From Pseudomonas juntendi (lineage in GTDB: Bacteria; Pseudomonadota; Gammaproteobacteria; Pseudomonadales; Pseudomonadaceae), in assembly GCF_009932375.1 (NCBI RefSeq), contig NZ_BLJG01000049.1:1-59865 (forward strand): a DNA stretch of 59,865 nucleotides, written 5' to 3'. Below the pieces are notes generated by a model. It searched no databases, was not told the DNA's origin, and saw only the letters and a list, made by a program, of their open reading frames with translations. Shown here piece by piece: positions 18,908-25,287 of the stretch. Made by a program: the position numbers and the translations under genes. How positions within the stretch are numbered: the first letter of the stretch is position 1; each line of letters begins with the position of its first letter.

Positions 18908-20293
18908 ATGACTCCCTTAGATATTCAGCTGTTGCTGACCGCCCTGGTCAGTGTTCTGGTGCTGGTGGCGCTGATCGTGTCGCGCCTGAAGATGCACCCG
19001 CTTCTGGCCCTGCTGGTGGTGTCCATTGGCGTGGGCTTCGCGACCCATATGCAACCCGGCAGTATCGTTTCGCACCTGCTCACCGGTGCGGGCAAGACAC
19101 TGGGTGCGGTCGGGGTGGTGATTGCCCTTGGCGCCATGCTGGGCAAGATCCTGGCGGATGCTGGCGTTACCGAAGAGGTCGCCGATGTGATCCTCAAACG
19201 CACCCCCGACCGGCTGATCCCCTGGGCGATGATGCTGGTGGCCTTCGTCATCGGCATCCCGATGTTCTTCGAGGTGGGCCTGGTGATCATGCTGCCGTTG
19301 ATTTTCAGCGTGGCACGCAAGCTGGAGGGCAAGGCGCGCTTCAAGGGCTCTGCCTATGTGTACGTGGGGGTGCCGGTGATTTCCGCCTTGGCGGCCATGC
19401 ATGGCATGGTCCCTCCGCACCCTGGCCCACTGACCGCCATTGCCGTGCTCAAGACCTCGGTCGGGCCGACCATGCTTTACGGCTTCCTTGCCGCGATCCC
19501 TGCCATGATCCTGGGCGGCCCGTTGTACGGCATGTTCATTTCCCGGCGCATGAGCACCCGCCCCGATCAGGCACTGCTGGACCAGTTCACCCTGGCTGAG
19601 CAGGCCGACGGCCAACCCCGCCCCGGTGTATTGATCGGCATGCTGGCCGCGCTGCTGCCGGCGATCCTGATGCTGGTGCATGCCGTTGCCGAAATGCTGC
19701 TGCCCAAGGGCAATGCGCTGCTGGAATTGGCCAGCTTCCTTGGCAACCCACTGATCGCCATGCTGCTGGGCGTGCTGTTCGCAGGCTTCAGCCTGGTACT
19801 GGCGCGCGGTGGCAACGCCGAGCAGTTGCGCGATGCGCTGGGCAAAAGCCTGAAGCCGATTGCCTCGATCATCATGATCATTGCCGGCGGTGGCGCTTTC
19901 CAGGAGATGCTGACCAGCGCCAAGGTTGGCGATGCCATCGTGCACCTGACCCAGCAATCGGCTTTCCCGCCGTTGATTCTGGGGTGGCTGATCGCCATGC
20001 TGCTGTCGGTGTCTACCGGCTCGGCCACCGTTGGCATCGTCGGCGCTGCCGGCCTGCTGGCCCCCTTGGCAGGTGCCGACCCCAGCCTGAACCTGCCCTT
20101 GCTGGCCCTGTCCATCGGCTGTGGCTCGCTGTTCTTCAACTACGCCAACCATGCCGGTTTCTGGATGGTGAAAGAGTCGTTTGGCATGACCATGGGGGAA
20201 GCGACCAAGACCATCTCGGTGGTGCAGTCGATCGTGGCGGTGGTGGGGTTGATCGTGGTGTTGGCGCTGAATGCGGCGGTTGCGGTGGGCTGA
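18908..20293 (+). CDS. GntP-family sugar-acid permease
   Basis: Inner-membrane proton symporter (461 aa) with about 12-14 hydrophobic segments. The family block GIPMFFEVGLVIMLPLIFSV and the motif MHGMVPPHPGPLTAI are both present, as in gluconate and other hydroxy-acid permeases. ATG at 18908 fits the family length. No kinase or dehydrogenase gene lies beside it, so gluconate versus another sugar acid is undetermined. A 230-bp gap after the PAS-LuxR gene suggests its own promoter. Confidence 0.88.
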   Translation: MTPLDIQLLLTALVSVLVLVALIVSRLKMHPLLALLVVSIGVGFATHMQPGSIVSHLLTGAGKTLGAVGVVIALGAMLGKILADAGVTEEVADVILKRTPDRLIPWAMMLVAFVIGIPMFFEVGLVIMLPLIFSVARKLEGKARFKGSAYVYVGVPVISALAAMHGMVPPHPGPLTAIAVLKTSVGPTMLYGFLAAIPAMILGGPLYGMFISRRMSTRPDQALLDQFTLAEQADGQPRPGVLIGMLAALLPAILMLVHAVAEMLLPKGNALLELASFLGNPLIAMLLGVLFAGFSLVLARGGNAEQLRDALGKSLKPIASIIMIIAGGGAFQEMLTSAKVGDAIVHLTQQSAFPPLILGWLIAMLLSVSTGSATVGIVGAAGLLAPLAGADPSLNLPLLALSIGCGSLFFNYANHAGFWMVKESFGMTMGEATKTISVVQSIVAVVGLIVVLALNAAVAVG

Positions 20294-20306
20294 GCCGGGT
20301 GAGCGG

Positions 20307-20329
20307 GTGAGCCAGTTTTCCTGGCTCAC
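20307..20329. terminator. hairpin between convergent genes
   Basis: GTGAGCCAG and CTGGCTCAC (9 bp) enclose TTTTC, 14 nt after the GntP stop and 12 nt before the end of the convergent gene. A bidirectional terminator is likely from position. Confidence 0.6.
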
Positions 20330-20340
20330 ATGCCCTGGCG

Positions 20341-21039
20341 TCAGTAGCCACGCTCCCTCAGCTTTTCTGCCAAGGGCGGGTAGTAGATCTGGCCAATCTC
20401 ATCCGCAGCCCACCACGCCCAGTGCAACAGGCAGAGCGTAATGCCCCCCAGCACCAGATAGCCCTCCCAGCCAATCAGCTCGGTGACCTGATGCATCAAG
20501 CCAGGCAACTGGTAATGCGCCCCGACATTGGCGTTGGCAATGGCCATCACTACCAGCCCGAATACCAGGACACCGGCCTGATAGCGCTGCTGACGCCACA
20601 CCTCCCGTTGCTGGCTCTTGCTGCGCCAGTAGTTGAACAGGAACTCATTGCCTTCACGAAGACTGTGCTCTTTCAAGGCGCTATAGGTCACGTGATTGTG
20701 CAGCAGGGAGTAATCGCGCCGGCTCTGTAGCCAGTGCCAAGGGATGTAGGAACCAAGCATGACCGCGACCTGCGCAAGCACTGGAACGCACACCGACACG
20801 GCCAGGCAAAACACCACGACACTCACAAAGATCCGCCCGATATTCCCCCAGACCGTAGCCATGTCCCCCGAGAAATCCAGCAGAGTGGTCCCCAGGGCTG
20901 TCATGAAAGCCATATCCATGAACAGGCACACGTAGGTGAGTTTCAGGGCCCAACGCACCTCCCAGGCTTTCTCGAATACTGCCCCCGGCAGCCCGGCGAT
21001 AGGGTTGGTTGTTTTCAGGCTGTCTCTGTTCTGATCCAT
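20341..21039 (-). CDS. membrane protein of unknown function
   Basis: A 232-aa protein with four or so membrane segments: around residues 33-55, 63-95, 155-175 and 195-215 (for example ITLCLLHWAWWAADEIG). A cytoplasmic basic/aromatic middle (LHNHVTYSALKEHSLREGNEFLFNYWRSK) separates the pairs. I do not recognise the family. ATG at 21039 (MDQNRDSL) has GAGGA at about 7 nt; the frame is open to 21180. It is the last gene before the accessory region. The layout of two helices, a soluble block and two helices resembles some effector or immunity membrane proteins, but nothing nearby supports that. Confidence 0.6.
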   Translation of the reverse strand: MDQNRDSLKTTNPIAGLPGAVFEKAWEVRWALKLTYVCLFMDMAFMTALGTTLLDFSGDMATVWGNIGRIFVSVVVFCLAVSVCVPVLAQVAVMLGSYIPWHWLQSRRDYSLLHNHVTYSALKEHSLREGNEFLFNYWRSKSQQREVWRQQRYQAGVLVFGLVVMAIANANVGAHYQLPGLMHQVTELIGWEGYLVLGGITLCLLHWAWWAADEIGQIYYPPLAEKLRERGY

Positions 21040-21185
21040 GCAAAATCCTCGGCAGTTGGCATTGGCCAGTGAATGGTTACTGCAAAGTGCTGGCAGCGCG
21101 CCTTGCCTGATTACCATGCCCGAGAGCGGCGCAAGCGTTCCACTCAACTTGGGCCATTTGCTATTCCCTTGCGTCGCCACCTCAC

Positions 21186-21229
21186 CCTGTAGGAGCGACC
21201 TTGCGTCGCGATGGGCCGCAAAGCGGCCC
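21186..21229. repeat. dispersed palindromic repeat
   Basis: CTGTAGGAGCGACCTTGCGT continues to a GGGCCGC-AAA-GCGGCCC hairpin. The same repeat occurs in the opposite orientation at 55592-55635, so this is a dispersed REP-like family. The 400-bp gap 21040-21439 holds nothing else I can support. Confidence 0.7.
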
Positions 21230-21439
21230 CACTGCCAGCCTCGGACTCGCCGTTCATTACCCGCTATGGCGTCAGTCTGGTGCTTTTCGAGCTGGCCTGC
21301 ACGGGCTGGGCTGGACCTGTGTAAGGCCTGCCAGGGATGTTTGAAAACCTACCCCTGCCCGGTTTAGGCGCAAGTCAGATCTCAAAGGCTCACGCGAACA
21401 TGGGCGATGCCCATGCCCGCCAACGAGCCAGGGCCCCCG

Positions 21440-21667
21440 CTAGTCAGCCGGCGTACGCCCGGCTTGCTCAATCACCTTGCCACACTGCTCACTGGCCAAG
21501 CGACTGATGATCCGGATCGCCTGGTGGATGCCGGCAGTATTGCGAAAGCTCAGGCGTGGGTTGTGTTCGCACTCCAGCATTTCATCATGCTGGACCAAGG
21601 CCTCGCCTAACAGTTCGAGCGTCCAGGCGTAGCTTTGGAGGGTAGACAGGCGTTCATGATCAGGCAT
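21440..21667 (-). CDS. 75-aa cassette protein, copy A
   Basis: Small soluble, helix-rich protein starting MPDHERLSTLQSYAWTLELL and containing EHNPRLSFRNTAG. It is nearly identical to copies B (22903-23130) and C (24667-24894); differences are confined to the first few residues and the tail (VIEQAGRTPAD against VMEQAGRASTD). A strong GGAGGTG ribosome binding site precedes the ATG. Its start lies 8 nt inside the upstream 42-codon frame, which suggests coupled translation. I do not recognise the family. It is the terminal gene of a C4-RNA-controlled unit; by analogy to P1 ant it could be an effector, but that is inference. Confidence 0.8.
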   Translation of the reverse strand: MPDHERLSTLQSYAWTLELLGEALVQHDEMLECEHNPRLSFRNTAGIHQAIRIISRLASEQCGKVIEQAGRTPAD

Positions 21668-21788
21668 GGCGCACCTCCAGAGAGCCAGAGATGAAGCCTG
21701 GCCTGGCGGCAGCTAGATTATTGAGGCCCGTCGATAAACGACGGCGGGGAACGGATACGCGGATCTGCGACGGATTTACGGTGGTCAT
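21660..21788 (-). CDS. 42-codon leader frame, copy A
   Basis: It begins at the second ATG of ATGCATG (MTTVNPSQIR), 8 nt after the AAAGGA that the antisense RNA can mask, and ends at TGA inside the 75-aa gene (8-nt overlap). Copies B and C have frames of exactly 42 residues in the same position. The amino-acid sequences are not well conserved, so translation itself, as a coupling device like icd in phage P1, may matter more than the product. Confidence 0.5.
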   Translation of the reverse strand: MTTVNPSQIRVSVPRRRLSTGLNNLAAARPGFISGSLEVRHA

Positions 21789-21792
21789 GCAT
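21718..21792 (-). CDS. micropeptide with PRIRSPPSF core, copy A
   Basis: 24 codons from the first ATG of ATGCATG: MHDHRKSVAD followed by PRIRSPPSF and a short tail. The same core appears in copies B and C. Among the three, every base change within the nine core codons is at a third position and synonymous, which argues for real coding. AAAGGA lies 4 nt upstream. It overlaps the 42-codon frame out of phase. Function unknown. Confidence 0.65.
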   Translation of the reverse strand: MHDHRKSVADPRIRSPPSFIDGPQ

Positions 21793-21841
21793 GAGTTCCT
21801 TTCGTGATGGAACTGCCACCGCTCGCGGCCAAGCAAGTTAA

Positions 21842-21919
21842 GGTGGCAGCAGTACGCGGGTTGGCCGACCGGGACGAAAGGAGCCCGGCACACCCGAAGG
21901 TGTCCCGCGCACCACCGCC
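21842..21919 (-). ncRNA. C4-like antisense RNA, copy A
   Basis: A structured RNA on the minus strand. The outer 16-bp stem pairs 21904-21919 with 21845-21860. A UUCG-capped hairpin is at about 21890-21903 and a second hairpin (CCGGG/CCCGG) at 21869-21888. The second loop (UCCUUUCGU, 21874-21882) is exactly complementary to ACGAAAGGA at 21797-21805, the ribosome binding site of the downstream frames. CUGCCACC at 21842-21849 also pairs with GGUGGCAG at 21813-21820. Two complementary segments around a start site are the hallmark of C4 RNA of phages P1/P7. It should be cut from the same transcript and repress it. Confidence 0.8.
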
Positions 21920-21940
21920 ATAACGCGCCATCGCAAGCAC

Positions 21941-21970
21941 AAAAAAGCGCCTGCGATGATGATTGGGCGC
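21941..21970 (-). terminator. terminator hairpin upstream of C4-like RNA, copy A
   Basis: GCGCC and GGCGC around a 14-nt loop, then six T, ending about 21 nt before the C4-like RNA. The same element precedes copies B and C. A terminator between a putative promoter and the RNA could be an attenuator, or the end of an upstream unit. Confidence 0.7.
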
Positions 21971-22032
21971 TGATGCGCCTTCCGATTCCGACCGGCCAAG
22001 GTCGCATCGCCGATGCTTCGGCGACGGGGGGG

Positions 22033-22061
22033 ACTTTATTCCCGGGTGATGGTTTTCGCAA
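22033..22061 (-). promoter_or_regulatory. candidate promoter of cassette A
   Basis: TTGCGA and TAAAGT are spaced 17 bp apart on the minus strand, upstream of the terminator hairpin. This is a pattern match only. Confidence 0.35.
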
Positions 22062-22142
22062 GTTTCTACAGGTACGAAATGGGCACGCGCGTCGTAGGAG
22101 AGCGCCCTGCTATAGGCAACACGCAGAGCAAGCGACCATCCC

Positions 22143-22598
22143 TCAGCCGTGATCACTGGCCGGGTTAGCTGCATACCGCACCCACCCCGCAACCTCGGCG
22201 CCACCACTCACCCGATCCTTGGGATGAGCACGCCCTTCACTGACCGCCACCTCTGCAAAATCGAACGGGCTCATCCCGTCGATACACGCAACGTTCACCC
22301 CATACTGGTCCGGCGAGGAACGCCGCTGGTGGAAGGTGTAGATGCCGCATTTCGAGCAGAAGTAGTGCTTGGCTTCCCGGGTGTGGAACTGATAGAGCGT
22401 CAGCGCCTCTTCACCTTGGGTGACCGTGATATCGCCCAGATTGACCGACACCGCCACCGCCCCGCGCATACGGCACAGCGAGCAGTTGCACCTGCGTGCG
22501 GTGCGCAGACCATCGGTCAACCGCAGTGAGAAACGCACGGTGCCGCAATGGCACGCTGCTTGGTAGACAGGGCGGTTATCGTTGTTTTTATCCGTCAT
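22143..22598 (-). CDS. GFA-family zinc protein
   Basis: A 151-aa protein of the glutathione-dependent formaldehyde-activating (GFA/CENP-V) fold. The zinc ligands are evident: CHCGTVRFS near residue 16, CNCSLC near 38 and FCSKCGIYTFHQ near 80. GGGAG precedes the ATG at 22598. Family members bind glutathione or small thiols; true activity on formaldehyde is rarely shown, so the function is best left as a GFA-like zinc protein. It sits between cassettes A and B. Confidence 0.85.
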   Translation of the reverse strand: MTDKNNDNRPVYQAACHCGTVRFSLRLTDGLRTARRCNCSLCRMRGAVAVSVNLGDITVTQGEEALTLYQFHTREAKHYFCSKCGIYTFHQRRSSPDQYGVNVACIDGMSPFDFAEVAVSEGRAHPKDRVSGGAEVAGWVRYAANPASDHG

Positions 22599-22689
22599 GG
22601 CGTTTCTCCCGTTTGAAAGGCAAACCTGGCGATTCAGGGAACAAGCCAGATGTATTGGAAATACCTAGTCATTGAAGCGTACTACGAAT

Positions 22690-22890
22690 TTAATTTGTCG
22701 CCCTGCCCCACCAAGCAGGCGGTATGGATCGAAAATCCTGTGCCACGACAGCAAGCGCACTGCAGGTGTTCATGCCTTCCTTGACCAGACTCGACGCTGT
22801 GGAGACGTCCGGATCAACGATGTGCACGCTACGGCACTCTCTCGCCGGGGCGGCCGAGGTCGTGAAACCGACCACGACGCCCTCCAGCAA
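22690..22890 (-). CDS. third cassette gene, copy B
   Basis: 66 codons from TTG (MLEGVVVGFTTSAAPARECR), 12 nt after the 75-aa gene, with GGAG 8 nt upstream. Residues 1-42 match copy C (24457-24654), including ECRSVHIVD and the SSL-K-GMN-C segment; the tails differ completely. The family is unknown. Only two of the three cassettes carry it. Confidence 0.5.
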   Translation of the reverse strand: MLEGVVVGFTTSAAPARECRSVHIVDPDVSTASSLVKEGMNTCSALAVVAQDFRSIPPAWWGRATN

Positions 22891-22902
22891 GCCATGACTC
22901 TG

Positions 22903-23130
22903 CTAATCGGTCGAGGCGCGCCCGGCTTGCTCCATTACCTTGCCACACTGCTCGCTGGCCAACCGGCTGATGATCCGGATCGCCTGGTGGATGCCGGCCG
23001 TATTGCGAAAGCTCAGGCGCGGGTTGTGTTCGCATTCCAGCATTTCGTCGTGCTGGACCAAGGCTTCGCCTAGCAGTTCGAGGGTCCAGGCGTAGCTTTG
23101 GAGGGTGGAGAGGCGTTCTTGGTCAGACAT
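22903..23130 (-). CDS. 75-aa cassette protein, copy B
   Basis: The same protein as copies A and C (MSDQERLSTLQSYAWTLELL). At the DNA level it differs from copy C at one base in 228 and the proteins are identical, although the regulatory regions upstream are clearly different. GAGGTG precedes the ATG. The start lies 8 nt inside the upstream 42-codon frame. Function unknown. Confidence 0.8.
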   Translation of the reverse strand: MSDQERLSTLQSYAWTLELLGEALVQHDEMLECEHNPRLSFRNTAGIHQAIRIISRLASEQCGKVMEQAGRASTD

Positions 23131-23251
23131 GGCGCACCTCTGAACGGGTTGAGACACAGCCGGCATTGCTATCAGCGAGGTCACGCATAGCAGCAAATGA
23201 ATGACGGAGGGGAACGGATGCGAGGATCCAGATCAGGCTTGAGATAAACAT
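23123..23251 (-). CDS. 42-codon leader frame, copy B
   Basis: It starts at the second ATG of ATGCATG (MFISSLIWIL) and ends TGA 8 nt inside the 75-aa gene. Same length and geometry as copies A and C but a different, more hydrophobic sequence. It is supported mainly by its conserved length and overlap. Confidence 0.45.
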   Translation of the reverse strand: MFISSLIWILASVPLRHSFAAMRDLADSNAGCVSTRSEVRHV

Positions 23252-23255
23252 GCAT
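23181..23255 (-). CDS. micropeptide with PRIRSPPSF core, copy B
   Basis: 24 codons, MHVYLKPDLD followed by PRIRSPPSF. The core codons differ from copies A and C only at synonymous third positions. GGAG lies 4 nt before this ATG. Confidence 0.65.
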   Translation of the reverse strand: MHVYLKPDLDPRIRSPPSFICCYA

Positions 23256-23303
23256 GAAGCTCCAAGTTTTGATTGGAGCTACCACGATCCTTCCTACGGG
23301 ATT

Positions 23304-23384
23304 GGGTGGCAGCTGTGTGCGGGGTAGGAATACCGGGAAACTTGGAAACCCGGCCAGGCCGAAGCCTGCCCGCACACAGCCGCC
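23304..23384 (-). ncRNA. C4-like antisense RNA, copy B
   Basis: Same fold as copy A with compensating changes. The outer stem pairs 23369-23384 with 23308-23323 (16 bp, one G-U), the UUCG hairpin CAGGC/GCCUG is at 23355-23368, and the second hairpin CCGGG/CCCGG is near 23333-23353. Its loop UCCAAGUUU (23338-23346) is exactly complementary to AAACUUGGA at 23261-23269, the ribosome binding region of its own frames. AGCUGCCAC also pairs with GUGGUAGCU at 23277-23285 with one G-U. Confidence 0.8.
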
Positions 23385-23405
23385 ATGACACAGCACGGCA
23401 AGCAC

Positions 23406-23435
23406 AAAAAAGCGCCAGCTGTGGTGCAGCGGCGC
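23406..23435 (-). terminator. terminator hairpin upstream of C4-like RNA, copy B
   Basis: GCGCC and GGCGC around a 14-nt loop, followed by six T. Same position and shape as in copies A and C. Confidence 0.7.
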
Positions 23436-23477
23436 CGAGTGCGTACGCCAAGTTTACCAACGGGTTCCTACGCCCGG

Positions 23478-23747
23478 TCACGGCTTTTTCGTGACCAGGA
23501 AATTTAGCCTCACATTCACAAGACAATCAGGTACTGCCCGGTTCATGGCTACAACAGTGCGACCAAGCTGATCTTTAGTCAGGTCAGAACGATTTTTCAG
23601 CACATTTCGCGTCCATTCATCATGAATTTGCACGGACCAGCGCGCTCGATAAGCGCCGGTCAAGGCCAGGTGCATCAGCAAATCACGCAGAGGGGCTGGG
23701 TACAACACACAGGCGTCATAGATAACAGTGAACGGTGAATGCCTCAT
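23478..23747 (-). pseudogene. truncated PIN-domain toxin
   Basis: Start of a PIN-domain RNase toxin: TVIYDACVLYPAPLRDLLMHLAL carries the first conserved Asp, and VQIHDEWTRNVL the next acidic cluster. The frame departs from the family after AVPDCLV and stops at residue 89, where full-length relatives are, from memory, nearly twice as long and carry further catalytic Asp residues. It overlaps the antitoxin stop by one base. The break lies close to the upstream end of cassette B, so insertion or recombination of that cassette may have removed the 3' half. Confidence 0.75.
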
Positions 23748-24211
23748 TAATACCCCATATTGAGCACTTGGGCTTGTGCAGCCAGTTCTTCCATGGCGGC
23801 TTGGCTCACTCTGTCACGTTCGGCCTTGAACGCCATGACATCGGTGAACTTGATACGACGGTGGCTGCCGGTTTTTGTGTGTGGTATCTGACCCTCGTCC
23901 AGTAGCTTGACAAGATGCGGACGCGACACGTTGAGCATGTCGGCGGCTTCTTGAGTAGTCAGTTCTGCGTGAACCGGCACTACTTTCACGGTGTTACCTA
24001 GAGCCAGTTCGTTAAGAATGTCCCCGAGCAGTCTAAGAGCGAACGTCGGTAGCTCAACGACTTGGCGTTGCTGGGCTTCATCAATCAGCTCAATACGCTG
24101 AATATCCAGTTTCGTCGAAACGAAAGCAGCGATCTGGCGGCTTGATTCAGTAGCCGCGGCGATCGCTTTCTCATCTGGAAGGATGCTTCGAGCGAGATCG
24201 GCGGTAGTCAT
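23747..24211 (-). CDS. helix-turn-helix antitoxin of a PIN toxin
   Basis: A 154-aa DNA-binding protein. The C-terminal half has an excisionase-type helix-turn-helix (TTQEAADMLNVSRPHLVKLLD, then KTGSHRRIKFTDVMAFK). The N-terminal half is probably the toxin-binding and dimerising part. ATG at 24211 has GGAG at 7 nt. It is the first gene of the pair with the truncated toxin and probably represses its own promoter, where tandem AAACGAAAC repeats occur. It is intact although its partner is broken. Confidence 0.8.
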   Translation of the reverse strand: MTTADLARSILPDEKAIAAATESSRQIAAFVSTKLDIQRIELIDEAQQRQVVELPTFALRLLGDILNELALGNTVKVVPVHAELTTQEAADMLNVSRPHLVKLLDEGQIPHTKTGSHRRIKFTDVMAFKAERDRVSQAAMEELAAQAQVLNMGY

Positions 24212-24267
24212 GATGTGTCTCCAAAAGCGACTTGAAATTCCTGGCGTCCCATACGGCAGGTTTAGAT

Positions 24268-24304
24268 CTTATAATCGAAATAAACGAAACGCAACAAACG
24301 AAAC
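24268..24304 (-). promoter_or_regulatory. antitoxin promoter with tandem operator-like repeats
   Basis: TATAAG on the minus strand lies 57 nt upstream of the antitoxin start. AAACGAAAC occurs twice in direct orientation (24282-24290 and 24296-24304), a likely binding site for the antitoxin. Pattern match only. Confidence 0.45.
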
Positions 24305-24456
24305 AAGGCTCGGCGCCGGCTCAAGCATGATCATGAGCTAGTGGCTGGTACCCACAGCTTCCTCAGGCCTGTGGTTCCGCTGAGGGTGAAGGGCCAGAGT
24401 GCGACCCGAAGCGGTCCAATCAACGGACAGGGCCGGTCATCAGCGACCCCACTAGG

Positions 24457-24654
24457 TCAAGGCTTTACTCGATGACCACCGTCGGGAAGAGACGACTGTT
24501 GAGCATTGGCGCCGAGATCCCGCGCGCACATGTTCATGCCTTTCTTGATCAGGCTCGACGCTCTGGAAACGTCCAGATCAACAATGTGCACGCTACGGCA
24601 CTCTCTCGCCGAGGCGCCCGAGGTCGTGAAAATGACCACTACGCCCTCCAGCAA
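24457..24654 (-). CDS. third cassette gene, copy C
   Basis: 65 codons from TTG (MLEGVVVIFTTSGASARECR), 12 nt after copy C of the 75-aa gene and similar to copy B over the first 42 residues; the rest diverges. Unknown family. Confidence 0.5.
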   Translation of the reverse strand: MLEGVVVIFTTSGASARECRSVHIVDLDVSRASSLIKKGMNMCARDLGANAQQSSLPDGGHRVKP

Positions 24655-24666
24655 GCCATGACTCCG

Positions 24667-24894
24667 CTAATCGGTCGAGGCGCGCCCGGCTTGCTCCATT
24701 ACCTTGCCACACTGCTCGCTGGCCAACCGGCTGATGATCCGGATCGCCTGGTGGATGCCGGCCGTATTGCGAAAGCTCAGGCGCGGGTTGTGTTCGCATT
24801 CCAGCATTTCGTCGTGCTGGACCAAGGCTTCACCTAGCAGTTCGAGGGTCCAGGCGTAGCTTTGGAGGGTGGAGAGGCGTTCTTGGTCAGACAT
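24667..24894 (-). CDS. 75-aa cassette protein, copy C
   Basis: Protein identical to copy B and very close to copy A. GGGGGTG ribosome binding site before ATG at 24894; 8-nt overlap with the 42-codon frame. Function unknown. Strict conservation against changed regulation suggests that the protein is the maintained payload. Confidence 0.8.
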   Translation of the reverse strand: MSDQERLSTLQSYAWTLELLGEALVQHDEMLECEHNPRLSFRNTAGIHQAIRIISRLASEQCGKVMEQAGRASTD

Positions 24895-25015
24895 GGCGCA
24901 CCCCCTGGTGGAGGAAGCTAAGGCCTGCTGCATTGACAGTGATGTCGCTGAAAGCCTTCGAGAAACGACGGTGGGGAACGAATGCGGGGATTCTGAATAG
25001 ATTTGAAGTGTGCAT
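24887..25015 (-). CDS. 42-codon leader frame, copy C
   Basis: It starts at the second ATG of ATGCATG (MHTSNLFRIP) and ends 8 nt inside the 75-aa gene. Same length and overlap as copies A and B. Confidence 0.45.
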   Translation of the reverse strand: MHTSNLFRIPAFVPHRRFSKAFSDITVNAAGLSFLHQGVRHV

Positions 25016-25019
25016 GCAT
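24918..25019 (-). CDS. micropeptide with PRIRSPPSF core, copy C
   Basis: 33 codons, MHAHFKSIQN followed by PRIRSPPSF, with a longer tail than in A and B. Core differences from the other copies are all synonymous. AAGGA lies 4 nt upstream of this ATG and 8 nt upstream of the second. Confidence 0.65.
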   Translation of the reverse strand: MHAHFKSIQNPRIRSPPSFLEGFQRHHCQCSRP

Positions 25020-25071
25020 GCCTTCCTTTTCGATTGAAGCACCGCCCTCACCGTCGCCAAACGGTTAGGGT

Positions 25072-25145
25072 GGCAGCTGTACGCAGGTTGGCGAACCGAG
25101 GAAAAGGAACTCGGCAGACCCGAAGGTCTCCCACGCACAGCCGCC
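25072..25145 (-). ncRNA. C4-like antisense RNA, copy C
   Basis: Outer stem 25130-25145 with 25072-25087 (16 pairs including several G-U), UUCG hairpin AGACC/GGUCU at 25116-25129, and second hairpin CCGAG/CUCGG at 25096-25114. The loop UUCCUUUUC (25101-25109) is exactly complementary to GAAAAGGAA at 25023-25031, the ribosome binding region of its own leader frames. The loops of A and B would not pair perfectly with this target, which suggests cassette-specific recognition. Confidence 0.8.
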
Positions 25146-25166
25146 ATTACACGAAACTGCCGACGC

Positions 25167-25199
25167 AAAAAAAGCGCCTGCAATCGTGGTTGGGGGCGC
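25167..25199 (-). terminator. terminator hairpin upstream of C4-like RNA, copy C
   Basis: GCGCC and GGCGC with a 16-nt loop, then seven T. Equivalent to the elements at 21941 and 23406. Confidence 0.7.
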
Positions 25200-25258
25200 C
25201 GATGCGCCTTTTCGTTCGGGTCGCCAAACCCGGCCGCGGAATTGGCCGCGACTGGGGG

Positions 25259-25287
25259 AAGGTAGCGCTGCGGGGGCTTAAAAGCAA
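25259..25287 (-). promoter_or_regulatory. candidate promoter of cassette C
   Basis: TTGCTT and TACCTT with 17-bp spacing on the minus strand, upstream of the terminator hairpin as in cassette A. Weak consensus match. Confidence 0.3.

Noticed and set aside
21660..22061. 133-codon minus-strand frame running through the cassette A RNA
   Set aside because: It crosses the C4-like RNA and terminator, whose changes among copies follow base pairing rather than codons; only the last 42 codons are shared in length.
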